Shown: positions 8,577 to 17,143 of the stretch, piece after piece
Numbering within the stretch: position 1 is the first letter of the stretch
Layout: every line of letters starts with the position of its first letter
Assembly: GCF_004296335.1 (NCBI RefSeq)
Contig: NZ_SGIU01000001.1
Location: 1,403,290 to 1,467,289, forward strand
Reading direction: 5' to 3'
Origin: Flagellimonas allohymeniacidonis
GTDB taxonomy: Bacteria > Bacteroidota > Bacteroidia > Flavobacteriales > Flavobacteriaceae
DNA: 64,000 nucleotides
The notes under the pieces: generated by a model
The model's database searches: none
What the model was told of the DNA's origin: nothing
Seen by the model: the letters and a program-made list of their open reading frames with translations, nothing else
Program-made: the position numbers and the translations under genes

Positions 8577-9575
8577 ATGAACATCTTAATGGACATCGAA
8601 AAACCTAAGGCTGACGTATGGTTTGCTTCAGGGCAAACGCTTCCCTACCAAAAAAATCATGGTCAAATTCTATCCCATTCTACAGAAAACCACTTGGATA
8701 ATGGTGTATTGCACATTTGGAACAAGGTAGTAGGAGACTCACAACCTAATGAAGAAAGCCAATGGACTACCATGATGCCGGGCTTTCCCGACGGAGCCTT
8801 TGGCTGGGCGGGTACAGAACCATTTCTAAGTCAGCTGGATACTGACCCTAGGTTATATGTTGAGTACATAGGTATGGGCGCCTCTGACAAACCTCACAAT
8901 TATGACTATAGCATTAGGGAACGTGCCGATTTGGTCGAAGCGCTATGGCGTTACCACAAAGTCAAGCAAACCGTTTTGGTAACCTTCGACTTTTCCTCTC
9001 TAACCGCCCTAGAGCTTTTGAGCCGGCAAATTGATAGACAGGGCCATGGACTTGAAGTCGAAACCAAAATCACCAAAGTTTTGTTCATCAATGGCGGACT
9101 GTTTGCGGATTCGCACTCTCATCCAATCATGACGACCCCATTGCTAAAAACCCCTTTTGGCAGGATGGGGGCAAAAATGGCCCAATATTCCAGATTCGCA
9201 TTCAATTTGATGATGAAAGACCTCTGGTCCAAAGAATACGGAGTCACAAAGGAAGAGCTATCAGAATTTCATACTGCAATTGGTAAAAACAAGGGGACTG
9301 TTTTTATGAGTGACGCTGCCGGTTTTGTTGACGAACACCAACACAATGCTGAACGGTGGGATTTAAAACGAATTTTTAAGGAAACCTATCCCGATATAAA
9401 ATATATGGTAGCAGGTAGTGAAAAGGATCAATTTGAACCCAAACAGGTTATCAAAGCTCAATACGAACTTGAACCACTGGGACTTCGTGTAAAAATGTTT
9501 CCTGGTGGGCATATGACCACTTCCGAACATCCCAATCTCATTGCCGAGACCATAACATCGTTCAAATCTACTTAA
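8577..9575 (+). CDS. Alpha/beta hydrolase, haloalkane-dehalogenase-like
   Basis: A 332-residue alpha/beta hydrolase. The oxyanion/entry motif PGFPDGAFGW is near residue 64 and EYIGMGASDKP near 95. The nucleophile elbow reads V-T-F-D-F-S-S (about 133), with Asp in place of the usual Ser, as in the haloalkane dehalogenase branch (H-D-W-G), although the His before Asp is replaced by Phe. The C-terminal catalytic His is likely in FPGGHMTTSEHP. It could be a dehalogenase, epoxide hydrolase or a relative with other chemistry. It is probably controlled by the adjacent MarR through the operator at 8535. Confidence 0.82.
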   Translation: MNILMDIEKPKADVWFASGQTLPYQKNHGQILSHSTENHLDNGVLHIWNKVVGDSQPNEESQWTTMMPGFPDGAFGWAGTEPFLSQLDTDPRLYVEYIGMGASDKPHNYDYSIRERADLVEALWRYHKVKQTVLVTFDFSSLTALELLSRQIDRQGHGLEVETKITKVLFINGGLFADSHSHPIMTTPLLKTPFGRMGAKMAQYSRFAFNLMMKDLWSKEYGVTKEELSEFHTAIGKNKGTVFMSDAAGFVDEHQHNAERWDLKRIFKETYPDIKYMVAGSEKDQFEPKQVIKAQYELEPLGLRVKMFPGGHMTTSEHPNLIAETITSFKST

Positions 9576-9656
9576 AGGTATGTTGCAGTGAAAACCTCTG
9601 AAAGTGTCTCCATGTTGATTGTGGCCGATAGGGGTAGTTCTTCTTATTAAATTAGG

Positions 9657-11054
9657 CTACCCCTTGATTTTTGGCGTTGGAACTGGACCGTATTTATCCA
9701 TCAGATAAACCAAGCTTGCCATGGTGGCGGCCCCCAGCTCCAGTTCTCTTTTGTTGACATGTTCGAAAGTATCGTTCTCGGCATGATGATGGTCAAAATA
9801 ACGTTGGGAATCAGGTCGAAGTCCCGCCAAAACTATATTGTCATCCTTTAGTGGGCCAATATCGGCTCCGCCCCCACCTTTTACAAACATGTGAATCAAA
9901 TAGGGTTCAAAAAGCTTTTTCCAACTTAAAACTTGCTCAAAATTCTCCTCGGAACAGTCAAAAGAAAAGCCTCTAGGGGTGAATCCCCCGGCATCACTTT
10001 CCAAGGCAAAAACATGCTTTTCGTTCCTTTGGCGGGCCATTTCAGCATACTTATTCCCACCTCGAAGGCCATTTTCCTCATTCATGAACAAAACAACCCG
10101 CAATGTACGCTGCGGTTTGTATCCTGTCTCCCAAAGTAATCGGAGTACATCCATACTTTGCACGCAGCCGGCACCATCATCATGGGAACCGTCACCCAAA
10201 TCCCAAGAATCCAAATGTCCCCCGACAACCATAATCTCATTGGGATAGGTTGAACCACGAATCTCACCTACAACATTATAGGATTGAACATCCTCCAGTT
10301 GCTTACAGTTTTGTTTGAAATAGAACTTTATTTCTGGATTTAAGGCCAAGGTAGTGCTCAAGAGCTCAGCACCTTTGGTGCTGATGGCCGCCGCTGGAAT
10401 TCGATTGTTTACTGGCGTGTCTCCATAGCTCATAGATCCTGTGTGCGGGAGATTGTCCAACCTAAGATTCATCGAGCGTACAATAACTCCTGCCGCACCG
10501 AATTTACCTGCTTCCGCGGCACCTGAATATCTTTGGTCGACACAACCGGAGTAAGCAGAGAAGGTGCTGATCTGCGTAGGATCCATGGGGCGGTTGTAGA
10601 ATACTATTTTTCCTTCTATTTTTTCTTTGCCCAGTTTCTCCAAATCCTCTATTCCTTTTACCTCTATCACATTGGCTTTTATTCCTACATCTGGAGTGGC
10701 CACCGAACCTCCAAGTGCGCAGATAGGAACATTGGTAGTAAGTCCAGGCTTTGTTTCGATGTAAGCAAACTCGGGAGTGCCCCTAACCCATTTCGGAACC
10801 ATTACAGGTTGCAGCCAAACTCTATCCAAGCCCAACGAATCCAACTGGTTTCGGGTGTACTCAACAGCTTGTTGGGCTTGTACCGAACCAGAAAGTCTAC
10901 CGCCTATTTGATTGGACAAATAGTTTAACCAGTCATAGGCCTTGCCATTGGTCAACGCCATATCGTAAATAGCCTTTATTTGTTTTTCATCCTCGGATTG
11001 GGAAAAGGTGATGGAGGAGGTCACAAATAGGGCAAGAAGTAAAAACTTTTTCAT
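9657..11054 (-). CDS. M28 family metallopeptidase (carboxypeptidase Q-like)
   Basis: A 465-residue secreted di-zinc peptidase. Residues 1-19 form a signal peptide (MKKFLLLALFVTSSITFSQS). A PA-like insertion follows, then the M28 core: V-V-G-G-H-L-D-S-W-D supplies His and the bridging Asp ligand region, G-S-H-D-D-G-A-G the second Asp, and F-M-N-E-E-N-G-L the catalytic Glu and a Glu ligand; HHHAENDTFEHV near the end gives the last His. It would release amino acids from peptide ends in the periplasm. Its start overlaps the stop of PPK2 by 4 bases (ATGA), implying translational coupling. Confidence 0.92.
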   Translation of the reverse strand: MKKFLLLALFVTSSITFSQSEDEKQIKAIYDMALTNGKAYDWLNYLSNQIGGRLSGSVQAQQAVEYTRNQLDSLGLDRVWLQPVMVPKWVRGTPEFAYIETKPGLTTNVPICALGGSVATPDVGIKANVIEVKGIEDLEKLGKEKIEGKIVFYNRPMDPTQISTFSAYSGCVDQRYSGAAEAGKFGAAGVIVRSMNLRLDNLPHTGSMSYGDTPVNNRIPAAAISTKGAELLSTTLALNPEIKFYFKQNCKQLEDVQSYNVVGEIRGSTYPNEIMVVGGHLDSWDLGDGSHDDGAGCVQSMDVLRLLWETGYKPQRTLRVVLFMNEENGLRGGNKYAEMARQRNEKHVFALESDAGGFTPRGFSFDCSEENFEQVLSWKKLFEPYLIHMFVKGGGGADIGPLKDDNIVLAGLRPDSQRYFDHHHAENDTFEHVNKRELELGAATMASLVYLMDKYGPVPTPKIKG

Positions 11055-11935
11055 TCGCTTTCTTTTTCCAGTTGTTGTTTGAAAACTTCTAAATTAGCTT
11101 TTATTTCATCGTCCAACTCCGGTTCCTCGATATCTTTGTATTTTTTTAACGCCTCTAGAAGTATGGAAGCCACAATTACCCTGGCACCTCTTTTATTATC
11201 GGCGGGAACCACATACCAAGGTGCATGGGGTTTGGAAGTTTTACCAATGGCCTCTTCATAGCATTCCACGTATTTGTCCCATAGCTTTCGTTCCTTGAGG
11301 TCGCTTGGCGAAAATTTCCAGTTCTTTTGTTTGAGTCGTAAACGTCGTAATAAACGCTGTCTTTGTTCTTCTTTGGACAAATGAAGGAAAAACTTAAAGA
11401 TTATGGTTCCGTTTTCAACGAGATGTCTTTCAAAATCATTGATCTGGCGGTATCTTTTTTCCCAAAATGCCTCATCAACATCCGATAAGGTATCAATGCC
11501 GGGGATGTTTTCAGATAGGATATATTGGGGATGGACTTTAGTCACCAAAACGTTTTCGTAGTGGGTGCGATTAAAAACACTGAATTTGCCCCGTGCAGGC
11601 AAGGCAATGTAGTGTCTCCACAGATAGTCGTGTTTCAACTCAAGTTCTGTGGGCACTTTAAAACTATGCACTACTACACCTCTAGCGTTAAAATCCTTGA
11701 AAACTTCCCGTATCAAACTATCCTTGCCCGAGGTATCCATACCCTGTAGGCATACCAGAACCCCATACTTTCCATGGGCATACAGGGTATCTTGGAATTT
11801 TCCCAGTTTTTCCCGAATATCTTCCAGTAATTTCTTTAAATCCTTTTCAGAAGTGCCAAAATCTTCCAAAGTCGCTAAATCAGCCAATTTTAACGGATTG
11901 TCGACCTTATAGGTTTCACCTTTGATTTTTTCCAT
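11051..11935 (-). CDS. ppk2: Polyphosphate kinase 2 family protein
   Basis: A 294-residue PPK2, which uses polyphosphate to phosphorylate nucleotides (or the reverse). The Walker A-like loop is C-L-Q-G-M-D-T-S-G-K-D-S, Walker B-like F-N-R-T-H-Y-E-N-V-L, and the lid L-R-L-K-Q-K-N-W-K-F-S. Single-domain length fits class I or III; whether AMP or ADP is preferred cannot be read. The ATG at 11935 (MEKIKGETYKV) is preferred to the one 36 bases upstream because homologues begin near here. It is upstream of and coupled to the M28 peptidase gene, a pairing without an obvious functional reason. Confidence 0.92.
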   Translation of the reverse strand: MEKIKGETYKVDNPLKLADLATLEDFGTSEKDLKKLLEDIREKLGKFQDTLYAHGKYGVLVCLQGMDTSGKDSLIREVFKDFNARGVVVHSFKVPTELELKHDYLWRHYIALPARGKFSVFNRTHYENVLVTKVHPQYILSENIPGIDTLSDVDEAFWEKRYRQINDFERHLVENGTIIFKFFLHLSKEEQRQRLLRRLRLKQKNWKFSPSDLKERKLWDKYVECYEEAIGKTSKPHAPWYVVPADNKRGARVIVASILLEALKKYKDIEEPELDDEIKANLEVFKQQLEKESE

Positions 11936-12112
11936 GGGAATGAATATAATGCTTTTTGATGTCTCGCCCAATCTGGTTCAAAACGACATTTTACCGATGT
12001 TTTTAATGATTTGGTAGTATTCGCCCGTTTTTTATCGATTTTATTCTACTTCAGGACACTATTAAAGTAACTTAGTAAGGAAATCTCGGCGCAAAGTCCC
12101 AAATCTAGCGTT

Positions 12113-12826
12113 ATGCGATCAAGAAAGACTGTTCTTGTCATCATCTTTATACTTGGCCTAATTGGCTTATGGCTGCTTTCCTCCGCGGGCTTACCTAATG
12201 CCTGTGAGTATGCCAATTCCAACTTGGAATACATCAAAAAGCAAACTGAATCTGCGATTACTTCGGAAGATTTTGAATTGTCCAAATATTATGCTTACAA
12301 GGCCATCAACAGTATTGAAAAAACCCGGTCTAACTTCGAGGATTGTGGATGCTACGAAGCCATAGAAAGTTTGGACCATACCCTTACCTCACTCATAGAG
12401 GCAACACGGGCAGAATCCTTAAAATCGTCGAAAAAATCATTGAACAAAGCTCTTGAAAATACCATGATCGGTATTACTGAACTTAAATTATACGGTCCCG
12501 GCCCTAGCATTTCAGGCCAGTACCGCGATGATATGTTGGTAATGAATACTAAAGAAGTGCTCGATTCACAAGGTGGCATTATCAATCCGAAAAAGGTGGA
12601 TATGAAACAAGAGGTGCACAATACTTTGATAAAATTCGAGACCTCCATAGCGAATATTGTAAGTAGTGTAGATTGTGCGGAGGCAAAACGTTTTATTCAA
12701 GCCACTTTCGACAACGCAAATGTTGCACTATTGAATACCGAATTGACCGTACGAAAGAAGATTTACCATCAGCGGGTAAAGACCATTACCAAAAGGGCTC
12801 TTTTGGAGTTGAGCGATTGTCAGTAA
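12113..12826 (+). CDS. Membrane-anchored protein of unknown function
   Basis: A 237-residue protein not assigned to a family. Residues 6-26 are a hydrophobic segment acting as signal or anchor, after two basic residues. The remainder is helix-rich with paired cysteines (N-A-C near 31 and C-G-C near 78-80, another C near 197 and the penultimate residue). Such spacing suggests disulfides or a metal site in the periplasm. It has KSSKKSLNKAL in its centre. It faces the response regulator gene, with 4 bases between the two ends. A weak promoter-like TAACTTAG is upstream. Confidence 0.75.
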   Translation: MRSRKTVLVIIFILGLIGLWLLSSAGLPNACEYANSNLEYIKKQTESAITSEDFELSKYYAYKAINSIEKTRSNFEDCGCYEAIESLDHTLTSLIEATRAESLKSSKKSLNKALENTMIGITELKLYGPGPSISGQYRDDMLVMNTKEVLDSQGGIINPKKVDMKQEVHNTLIKFETSIANIVSSVDCAEAKRFIQATFDNANVALLNTELTVRKKIYHQRVKTITKRALLELSDCQ

Positions 12827-12830
12827 AGGG

Positions 12831-13994
12831 CTATTTACTAGCAAAAAGTTTTACGTCTTCCTCGGTCACTTCCGTTCCACCCAAAATGATGAGACGTTCA
12901 ATAACGTTTCGTAGCTCACGAACATTTCCGGTCCAGTCGTATCCTTTTAGCAATTCCACTGCTTTTTTGGAAAATTCTTTCACCCCCGTTCCTTGTTCTT
13001 CAGCGATTTTCGTTGAAAAATGCTCAATAAGCATAGGGATATCATCTCGACGGTCATTCAATGAGGGGACTTTGATCAAAATTACCGCAAGTCTATGATA
13101 AAGGTCTTCCCGAAACCTTCCTTCCGAAATTTCTTTTTTAAGGTCCTTATTGGTTGCGGCCAGTACCCTAACGTCGACTTTTATATCTTTATCCGTTCCC
13201 ACCCTGGAAATCTTATTTTCTTGTAACGCCCTTAACACCTTGGCCTGTGCTGACAGGCTCATATCCCCAATTTCATCAAGAAAAATAGTGCCCTTGTTGG
13301 CTGCCTCAAACTTTCCTGCCCTGTCTTTGACCGCTGAGGTAAATGCCCCTTTTACATGCCCAAAAAGTTCGCTCTCAATAAGTTCAGAAGGAATTGCAGC
13401 ACAGTTAACTTCGATAAAGGGCGCTCCCGATCGCTGACTTTTTTCGTGTAGCCAGTGGGCAACCAATTCCTTTCCGGTGCCGTTGGGCCCGGTGATAAGC
13501 ACTCGCGCATCGGTAGGAGCCACCTTTTCTATCATCTCCTTGATCACCTCCATTTCCTTGCTATCCCCAACCATTTCATAGGTTTTGGAGACCTTTTTCT
13601 TCAGTATTTTATTTTCCACAACCAACTCCTTGCGATCGAGGGCGTTCCGTACAGTGGTTAGTAAGCGATTCAAATCTGGAGGTTTGGAGATGTAATCAAA
13701 GGCCCCTAACCTCATGGTGTTAACCGCTGTATCCAAGTCTCCATGTCCCGATATCATAATGAAGGGCACCTCAGGTTTTACCTGTTTTGCAGCCTCCAAC
13801 ACTTCAACCCCATCCATTTTGGGCATTTTAATATCACATAGAACCAAATCAAAGTCTTCTTTTTTTATGGCTTCCATACCCTTCAGGCCATTTTCTGCCT
13901 CATATACCTCATAGGTATCGCTTTCTTCACTCAATATTTTTATCAAGACGCGCCTAATGGCCGATTCATCTTCTATTACAAGAATTTTGGACAT
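12831..13994 (-). CDS. NtrC-type response regulator lacking a DNA-binding domain
   Basis: A 387-residue protein: receiver domain (1 to about 120, phospho-acceptor Asp54 in LCDIKMPKMDG) and sigma-54 AAA+ ATPase (about 140-365; Walker A G-P-N-G-T-G-K-E at 169-176, Walker B FLDE at 238-241, arginine-finger helices later). It stops at VTEEDVKLFASK, directly after the ATPase C-lobe, so the usual Fis-type helix-turn-helix is absent. The sigma-54 contact loop reads GAFTSA (216-221) instead of GAFTGA. It may activate sigma-54 polymerase from solution, as FlgR does in Helicobacter. No histidine kinase gene is adjacent. Confidence 0.93.
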   Translation of the reverse strand: MSKILVIEDESAIRRVLIKILSEESDTYEVYEAENGLKGMEAIKKEDFDLVLCDIKMPKMDGVEVLEAAKQVKPEVPFIMISGHGDLDTAVNTMRLGAFDYISKPPDLNRLLTTVRNALDRKELVVENKILKKKVSKTYEMVGDSKEMEVIKEMIEKVAPTDARVLITGPNGTGKELVAHWLHEKSQRSGAPFIEVNCAAIPSELIESELFGHVKGAFTSAVKDRAGKFEAANKGTIFLDEIGDMSLSAQAKVLRALQENKISRVGTDKDIKVDVRVLAATNKDLKKEISEGRFREDLYHRLAVILIKVPSLNDRRDDIPMLIEHFSTKIAEEQGTGVKEFSKKAVELLKGYDWTGNVRELRNVIERLIILGGTEVTEEDVKLFASK

Positions 13995-14004
13995 AATTTT
14001 TTAT

Positions 14005-14853
14005 TTAAAAGATTCCAATCTTGAAACCAGTTCGAATATAAAGATTTGCTTCATCATTCAACAGAAAAACATCGCCTCGACGATTGTTTCTCAACTTTCC
14101 TTCCTGTTCTATTGACCTACCCACCAAAGCATAGAATGCCATACGTTTTGACACATTGTACTGATATCCCAATGCTCCCACCAAAGCTGAAAGGGAAATT
14201 TTGGAGCCAAGCTGCCCATCAGGAAGAAGAATATCGTTTTGTACATTGATGAAATACCCATCCAATAAGAGTGTGGTCTCCAGAGTATGCTTTTTTGCCA
14301 AATGAAATTTAAAATTGGACCGAGGGATTCCCAAGGTATAGGACCATTTTGGATGAAACCTTTTATAATAACTAACCAATGGTAAGGGTATCGGAAGTCC
14401 CGTGGTACTGTTATAGCTTAGCCCTAACACCAATCGAAAGGGCTTGTCCGCATCCGGCTTTTCCTTCCAGAAGGTTGCCGTAGCATTAAAGAAGAAGTCT
14501 TCTCCCATTACCCCATTGGTAAAGTTAGAGGCAAGCCGGGGGGTAACTATGCCAATAAAATTCCAATTCTCATTCCATTTGGTGATGAAGCCTAAATTGA
14601 AATCAACAACGTGAAATCGTATCAATTCACTTTCGTCAAAAGGAAAATCTTGGGAATAGCCCACATCAAAACGATTGTACTCAAAACCGGTGACCAAATA
14701 ATCCTTTTTTTTATTGAGTTTAAGGGGGAGGTTGAACAAAAGCCGATATCGTTGGGTCTTTATTCCTGTATCGTTTTCAGGAATGTTCAAATACTCAATC
14801 CTAAAAACGTCGGAACTCTGGGCGAAAAGAAATTGGTCGTTGAAAAATCCCAA
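14005..14853 (-). CDS. DUF6268-like outer-membrane beta-barrel protein
   Basis: About 282 residues of alternating aromatic beta-strands ending in an aromatic Phe, the form of an outer-membrane beta-barrel; strand segments such as YLVTGFEYNRFDVGYSQDF and AFYALVGRSIEQEG are characteristic. The first usable start codon is a TTG at 14853, but the frame stays open about 19 codons further and encodes a convincing signal peptide (basic R-R-F-F-N-R, then W-I-T-L-L-L-L-G-F-F) up to FAQ. No ATG, GTG or TTG exists in that stretch, so the true start is unresolved. It lies immediately downstream of mscS and upstream of the response regulator. Confidence 0.7.
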   Translation of the reverse strand: MGFFNDQFLFAQSSDVFRIEYLNIPENDTGIKTQRYRLLFNLPLKLNKKKDYLVTGFEYNRFDVGYSQDFPFDESELIRFHVVDFNLGFITKWNENWNFIGIVTPRLASNFTNGVMGEDFFFNATATFWKEKPDADKPFRLVLGLSYNSTTGLPIPLPLVSYYKRFHPKWSYTLGIPRSNFKFHLAKKHTLETTLLLDGYFINVQNDILLPDGQLGSKISLSALVGALGYQYNVSKRMAFYALVGRSIEQEGKLRNNRRGDVFLLNDEANLYIRTGFKIGIF

Positions 14854-14890
14854 TAGTAATAGGGTTATCCAAAGAGCTCTATTAAAAAAT

Positions 14891-15796
14891 CTACGGTTTA
14901 TTACTTTGAGGTTTTAGATTCTGAAATATATGGACATCCCGCTGAGGGAATGGGATTGTAATGTTATTTTCTTTGAATTTAGTGTTTATGGCATAACGGA
15001 TATCACTCTTTATCTTAAGGTCACCAAAACTGTCCTTAATAAAAAAATGTACCGAAAACAATAGAGCAGAATCACCAAAATCCCGAAACAGCACAAAAGG
15101 TTTGGGTTCTTTTAGCACTTGTCTTTGTTCGCTTGCGGCTTCCTCCAATATTTTGGTTACTAATTCCACGTCACTGCCATAGGCCACTCCCACTTGTACA
15201 TTTTCTCGGGTAGTGCTATGGTTTTGGGTATGGTTGAATACGGTATCACTAATGAACTTGTGGTTGGGGATAACCATGACCTTATCATCACGGGTCAATG
15301 CACGGGTAGTCCTTAACTTAATTTCAAAAACTTTACAAACCCTTCCTTCAATGTTCACCACATCCCCTACCTGGAGTGATTTGTCCAGAATAATAAATAT
15401 GCCTCCTAAAATATCCTTGAAAAGCTCCTGCAGGGCCAATCCAAGACCAACAAATAGTGCAGCGGAAGCGGTAATGAGCAATGTGATATTGATACCTGCA
15501 GCACTCAAGGTGATGAGGACCACCGCCAAATAGATCACATAATTAATAAACTTGAAGACACTGGAAAACCTTCGCTTATCTTCCTGGTCCATCTTACGGG
15601 TAAAAAGACTTCGCAGCCATTTCATTATGACTTTGGTCACCACGATGGAGAATATCAATAGGAGTAAAAGACCAATGGTCAGGTGGATGGATTTTTCACC
15701 TTCACCCAAATGGATTCCAAGGTTCAAAAAATCCTTGATAGAGCCCCAAATGTCTTCTTGAATAATTTCTTTTATTTCTTCAGTTCCCTCTTGCAT
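14891..15796 (-). CDS. MscS-family mechanosensitive ion channel
   Basis: A 301-residue small-conductance mechanosensitive channel. Hydrophobic helices lie near residues 38-60 and 85-130; the pore-lining TM3 is Gly/Ala-rich (ASAALFVGLGLALQELFKDILGG). The beta-domain follows (LDKSLQVGDVVNIEGRVCKVFEIKLRTT, then VMVIPNHKFISDTVFNHT), with a mixed C-terminal domain. It opens under membrane tension to release solutes on osmotic downshock. It is 6 bases after the ABC permease gene in the same direction, so it may be read from that operon. Confidence 0.94.
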   Translation of the reverse strand: MQEGTEEIKEIIQEDIWGSIKDFLNLGIHLGEGEKSIHLTIGLLLLLIFSIVVTKVIMKWLRSLFTRKMDQEDKRRFSSVFKFINYVIYLAVVLITLSAAGINITLLITASAALFVGLGLALQELFKDILGGIFIILDKSLQVGDVVNIEGRVCKVFEIKLRTTRALTRDDKVMVIPNHKFISDTVFNHTQNHSTTRENVQVGVAYGSDVELVTKILEEAASEQRQVLKEPKPFVLFRDFGDSALLFSVHFFIKDSFGDLKIKSDIRYAINTKFKENNITIPFPQRDVHIFQNLKPQSNKP

Positions 15797-15802
15797 GAAG
15801 AA

Positions 15803-17143
15803 TTAATAACGCAACCATTTAAACAATTCTTTGTAGGTAGGCCGCTTTCCATACATTAAAATACCTACCCTGTAAATCTTTGAGGCCAACCAAACGATGG
15901 CCAAAAAAGTACCCAGCAACAAAATTATTGAAACCAAAAACTGCCACAAAGGTACGCCACCTTCACCAATTCCGCCCGGAAGTCTCATCAACATTACAAT
16001 AGGCGAAGTCAATGGGAACAATGAAAATCCAACGGCGATAGGTCCATTAGGGTTGCTGAACACCGAAAAGAATCCCACATAAATCGCCAACATCAGAGGT
16101 AAAATTATCGGAAAAATGAATTGTTGGGTATCCGTTTCATTATCAACGGCTGCACCAATAGCCGCATAAATGGAGCTATAGATCAAATACCCTAAAACAA
16201 AATAGATCAAAAAGGAAATTATGAGCAATCCCCAAGGAATCTTGATGATTTCCTGGGCGTAGAACAATACCTCACTGTCAGGCGCTAAGGACAGTTGTTC
16301 CATTTCTGCCATGCCCCCGTTGGGCAATTGACCAGCATTCATAAAAAGGGATGGGTCAATGTCAAGAAAGAGCACTACCAAAAAGAGTAGGAATGAGGCC
16401 GATATGATCCAGATGATAAACTGGGTGATTCCTGCTAGGGAAGTACCGATAATTTTTCCCAACATTAATTGAAAGGGTTTTACCGAAGAAATAATCACCT
16501 CAATAATGCGGCTTGTCTTTTCTTCGATAACGCTTCGCATTACAAATCCACCATATATAATAATGAACATCATGATGCCATAACCAAAGGCACCACCGAT
16601 AATCGCCTTCAACTCATTGATACCTTTAATGCTTTTTTCACCTTCAAAAGTGGCAAGATTAATATCGTATGGTTTTTCAACATCTTCAAATTGCTCATCT
16701 GAAACCCCAAGTTGTGCCAGCCTATCCAACCTCAATTGTTTTTCGAAAACCCGCTCCAAACGTTCCGTTACCGAGGTATTGGGATTGTCCTTGGCATACA
16801 AGAAGCTGCTACGAGCCACCTCTTCAATATGCTCGCCCTTGGGGATGTGCAATAAGGCGAAATACTCCAATGCCTGTGTTGAGTCCTTCGCCTCTTCAAG
16901 CGATAGGTTTTGAAATTGGACATAGGAAATCTTATCTGTTGAAGTAAAGCCATCCCCAAAGAAAGTACTCTCGTTCAGCACCGTGATTATTCGACTTTCA
17001 CTTTCATTGACCTTGGTCAGGTAAGCTATAAGCACTATCATTCCCACGATGAGGATAGGGCTTAAAATGGTCATCACAATGAACGATTTGTTTCTCACCT
17101 TGGCCAAGTATTCCCGCCTTATGATCAATCGTAGCTTAGCCAT
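15803..17143 (-). CDS. ABC-2 type transporter permease (NatB-like)
   Basis: A 446-residue permease. One transmembrane helix near the N-terminus (FIVMTILSPILIVGMIVLIAYL) is followed by an extracytoplasmic domain of about 130 residues and a cluster of five or six helices in the second half. This layout and the opening R-R-E-Y-L-A-K-V-R-N-K-S-F match NatB-type Na+/drug export permeases. The ATG at 17143 (MAKLRLIIRREY) overlaps the ATPase gene end by 8 bases, so it is preferred over the one 15 bases upstream. It pairs with the ATPase gene to form the exporter. The substrate is unknown. Confidence 0.9.
   Translation of the reverse strand: MAKLRLIIRREYLAKVRNKSFIVMTILSPILIVGMIVLIAYLTKVNESESRIITVLNESTFFGDGFTSTDKISYVQFQNLSLEEAKDSTQALEYFALLHIPKGEHIEEVARSSFLYAKDNPNTSVTERLERVFEKQLRLDRLAQLGVSDEQFEDVEKPYDINLATFEGEKSIKGINELKAIIGGAFGYGIMMFIIIYGGFVMRSVIEEKTSRIIEVIISSVKPFQLMLGKIIGTSLAGITQFIIWIISASFLLFLVVLFLDIDPSLFMNAGQLPNGGMAEMEQLSLAPDSEVLFYAQEIIKIPWGLLIISFLIYFVLGYLIYSSIYAAIGAAVDNETDTQQFIFPIILPLMLAIYVGFFSVFSNPNGPIAVGFSLFPLTSPIVMLMRLPGGIGEGGVPLWQFLVSIILLLGTFLAIVWLASKIYRVGILMYGKRPTYKELFKWLRY

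Noticed and set aside
9630..9664. AGGGGTAG/CTACCCCT repeat as a terminator
   Set aside because: The arms span the M28 stop codon with a 19-base loop and no adequate T-run; left unannotated.
12673..13098. Long plus-strand frames opposite the response regulator
   Set aside because: Antisense to a well-conserved protein and rich in Ser and Pro, as expected for the shadow of a conserved reading frame.
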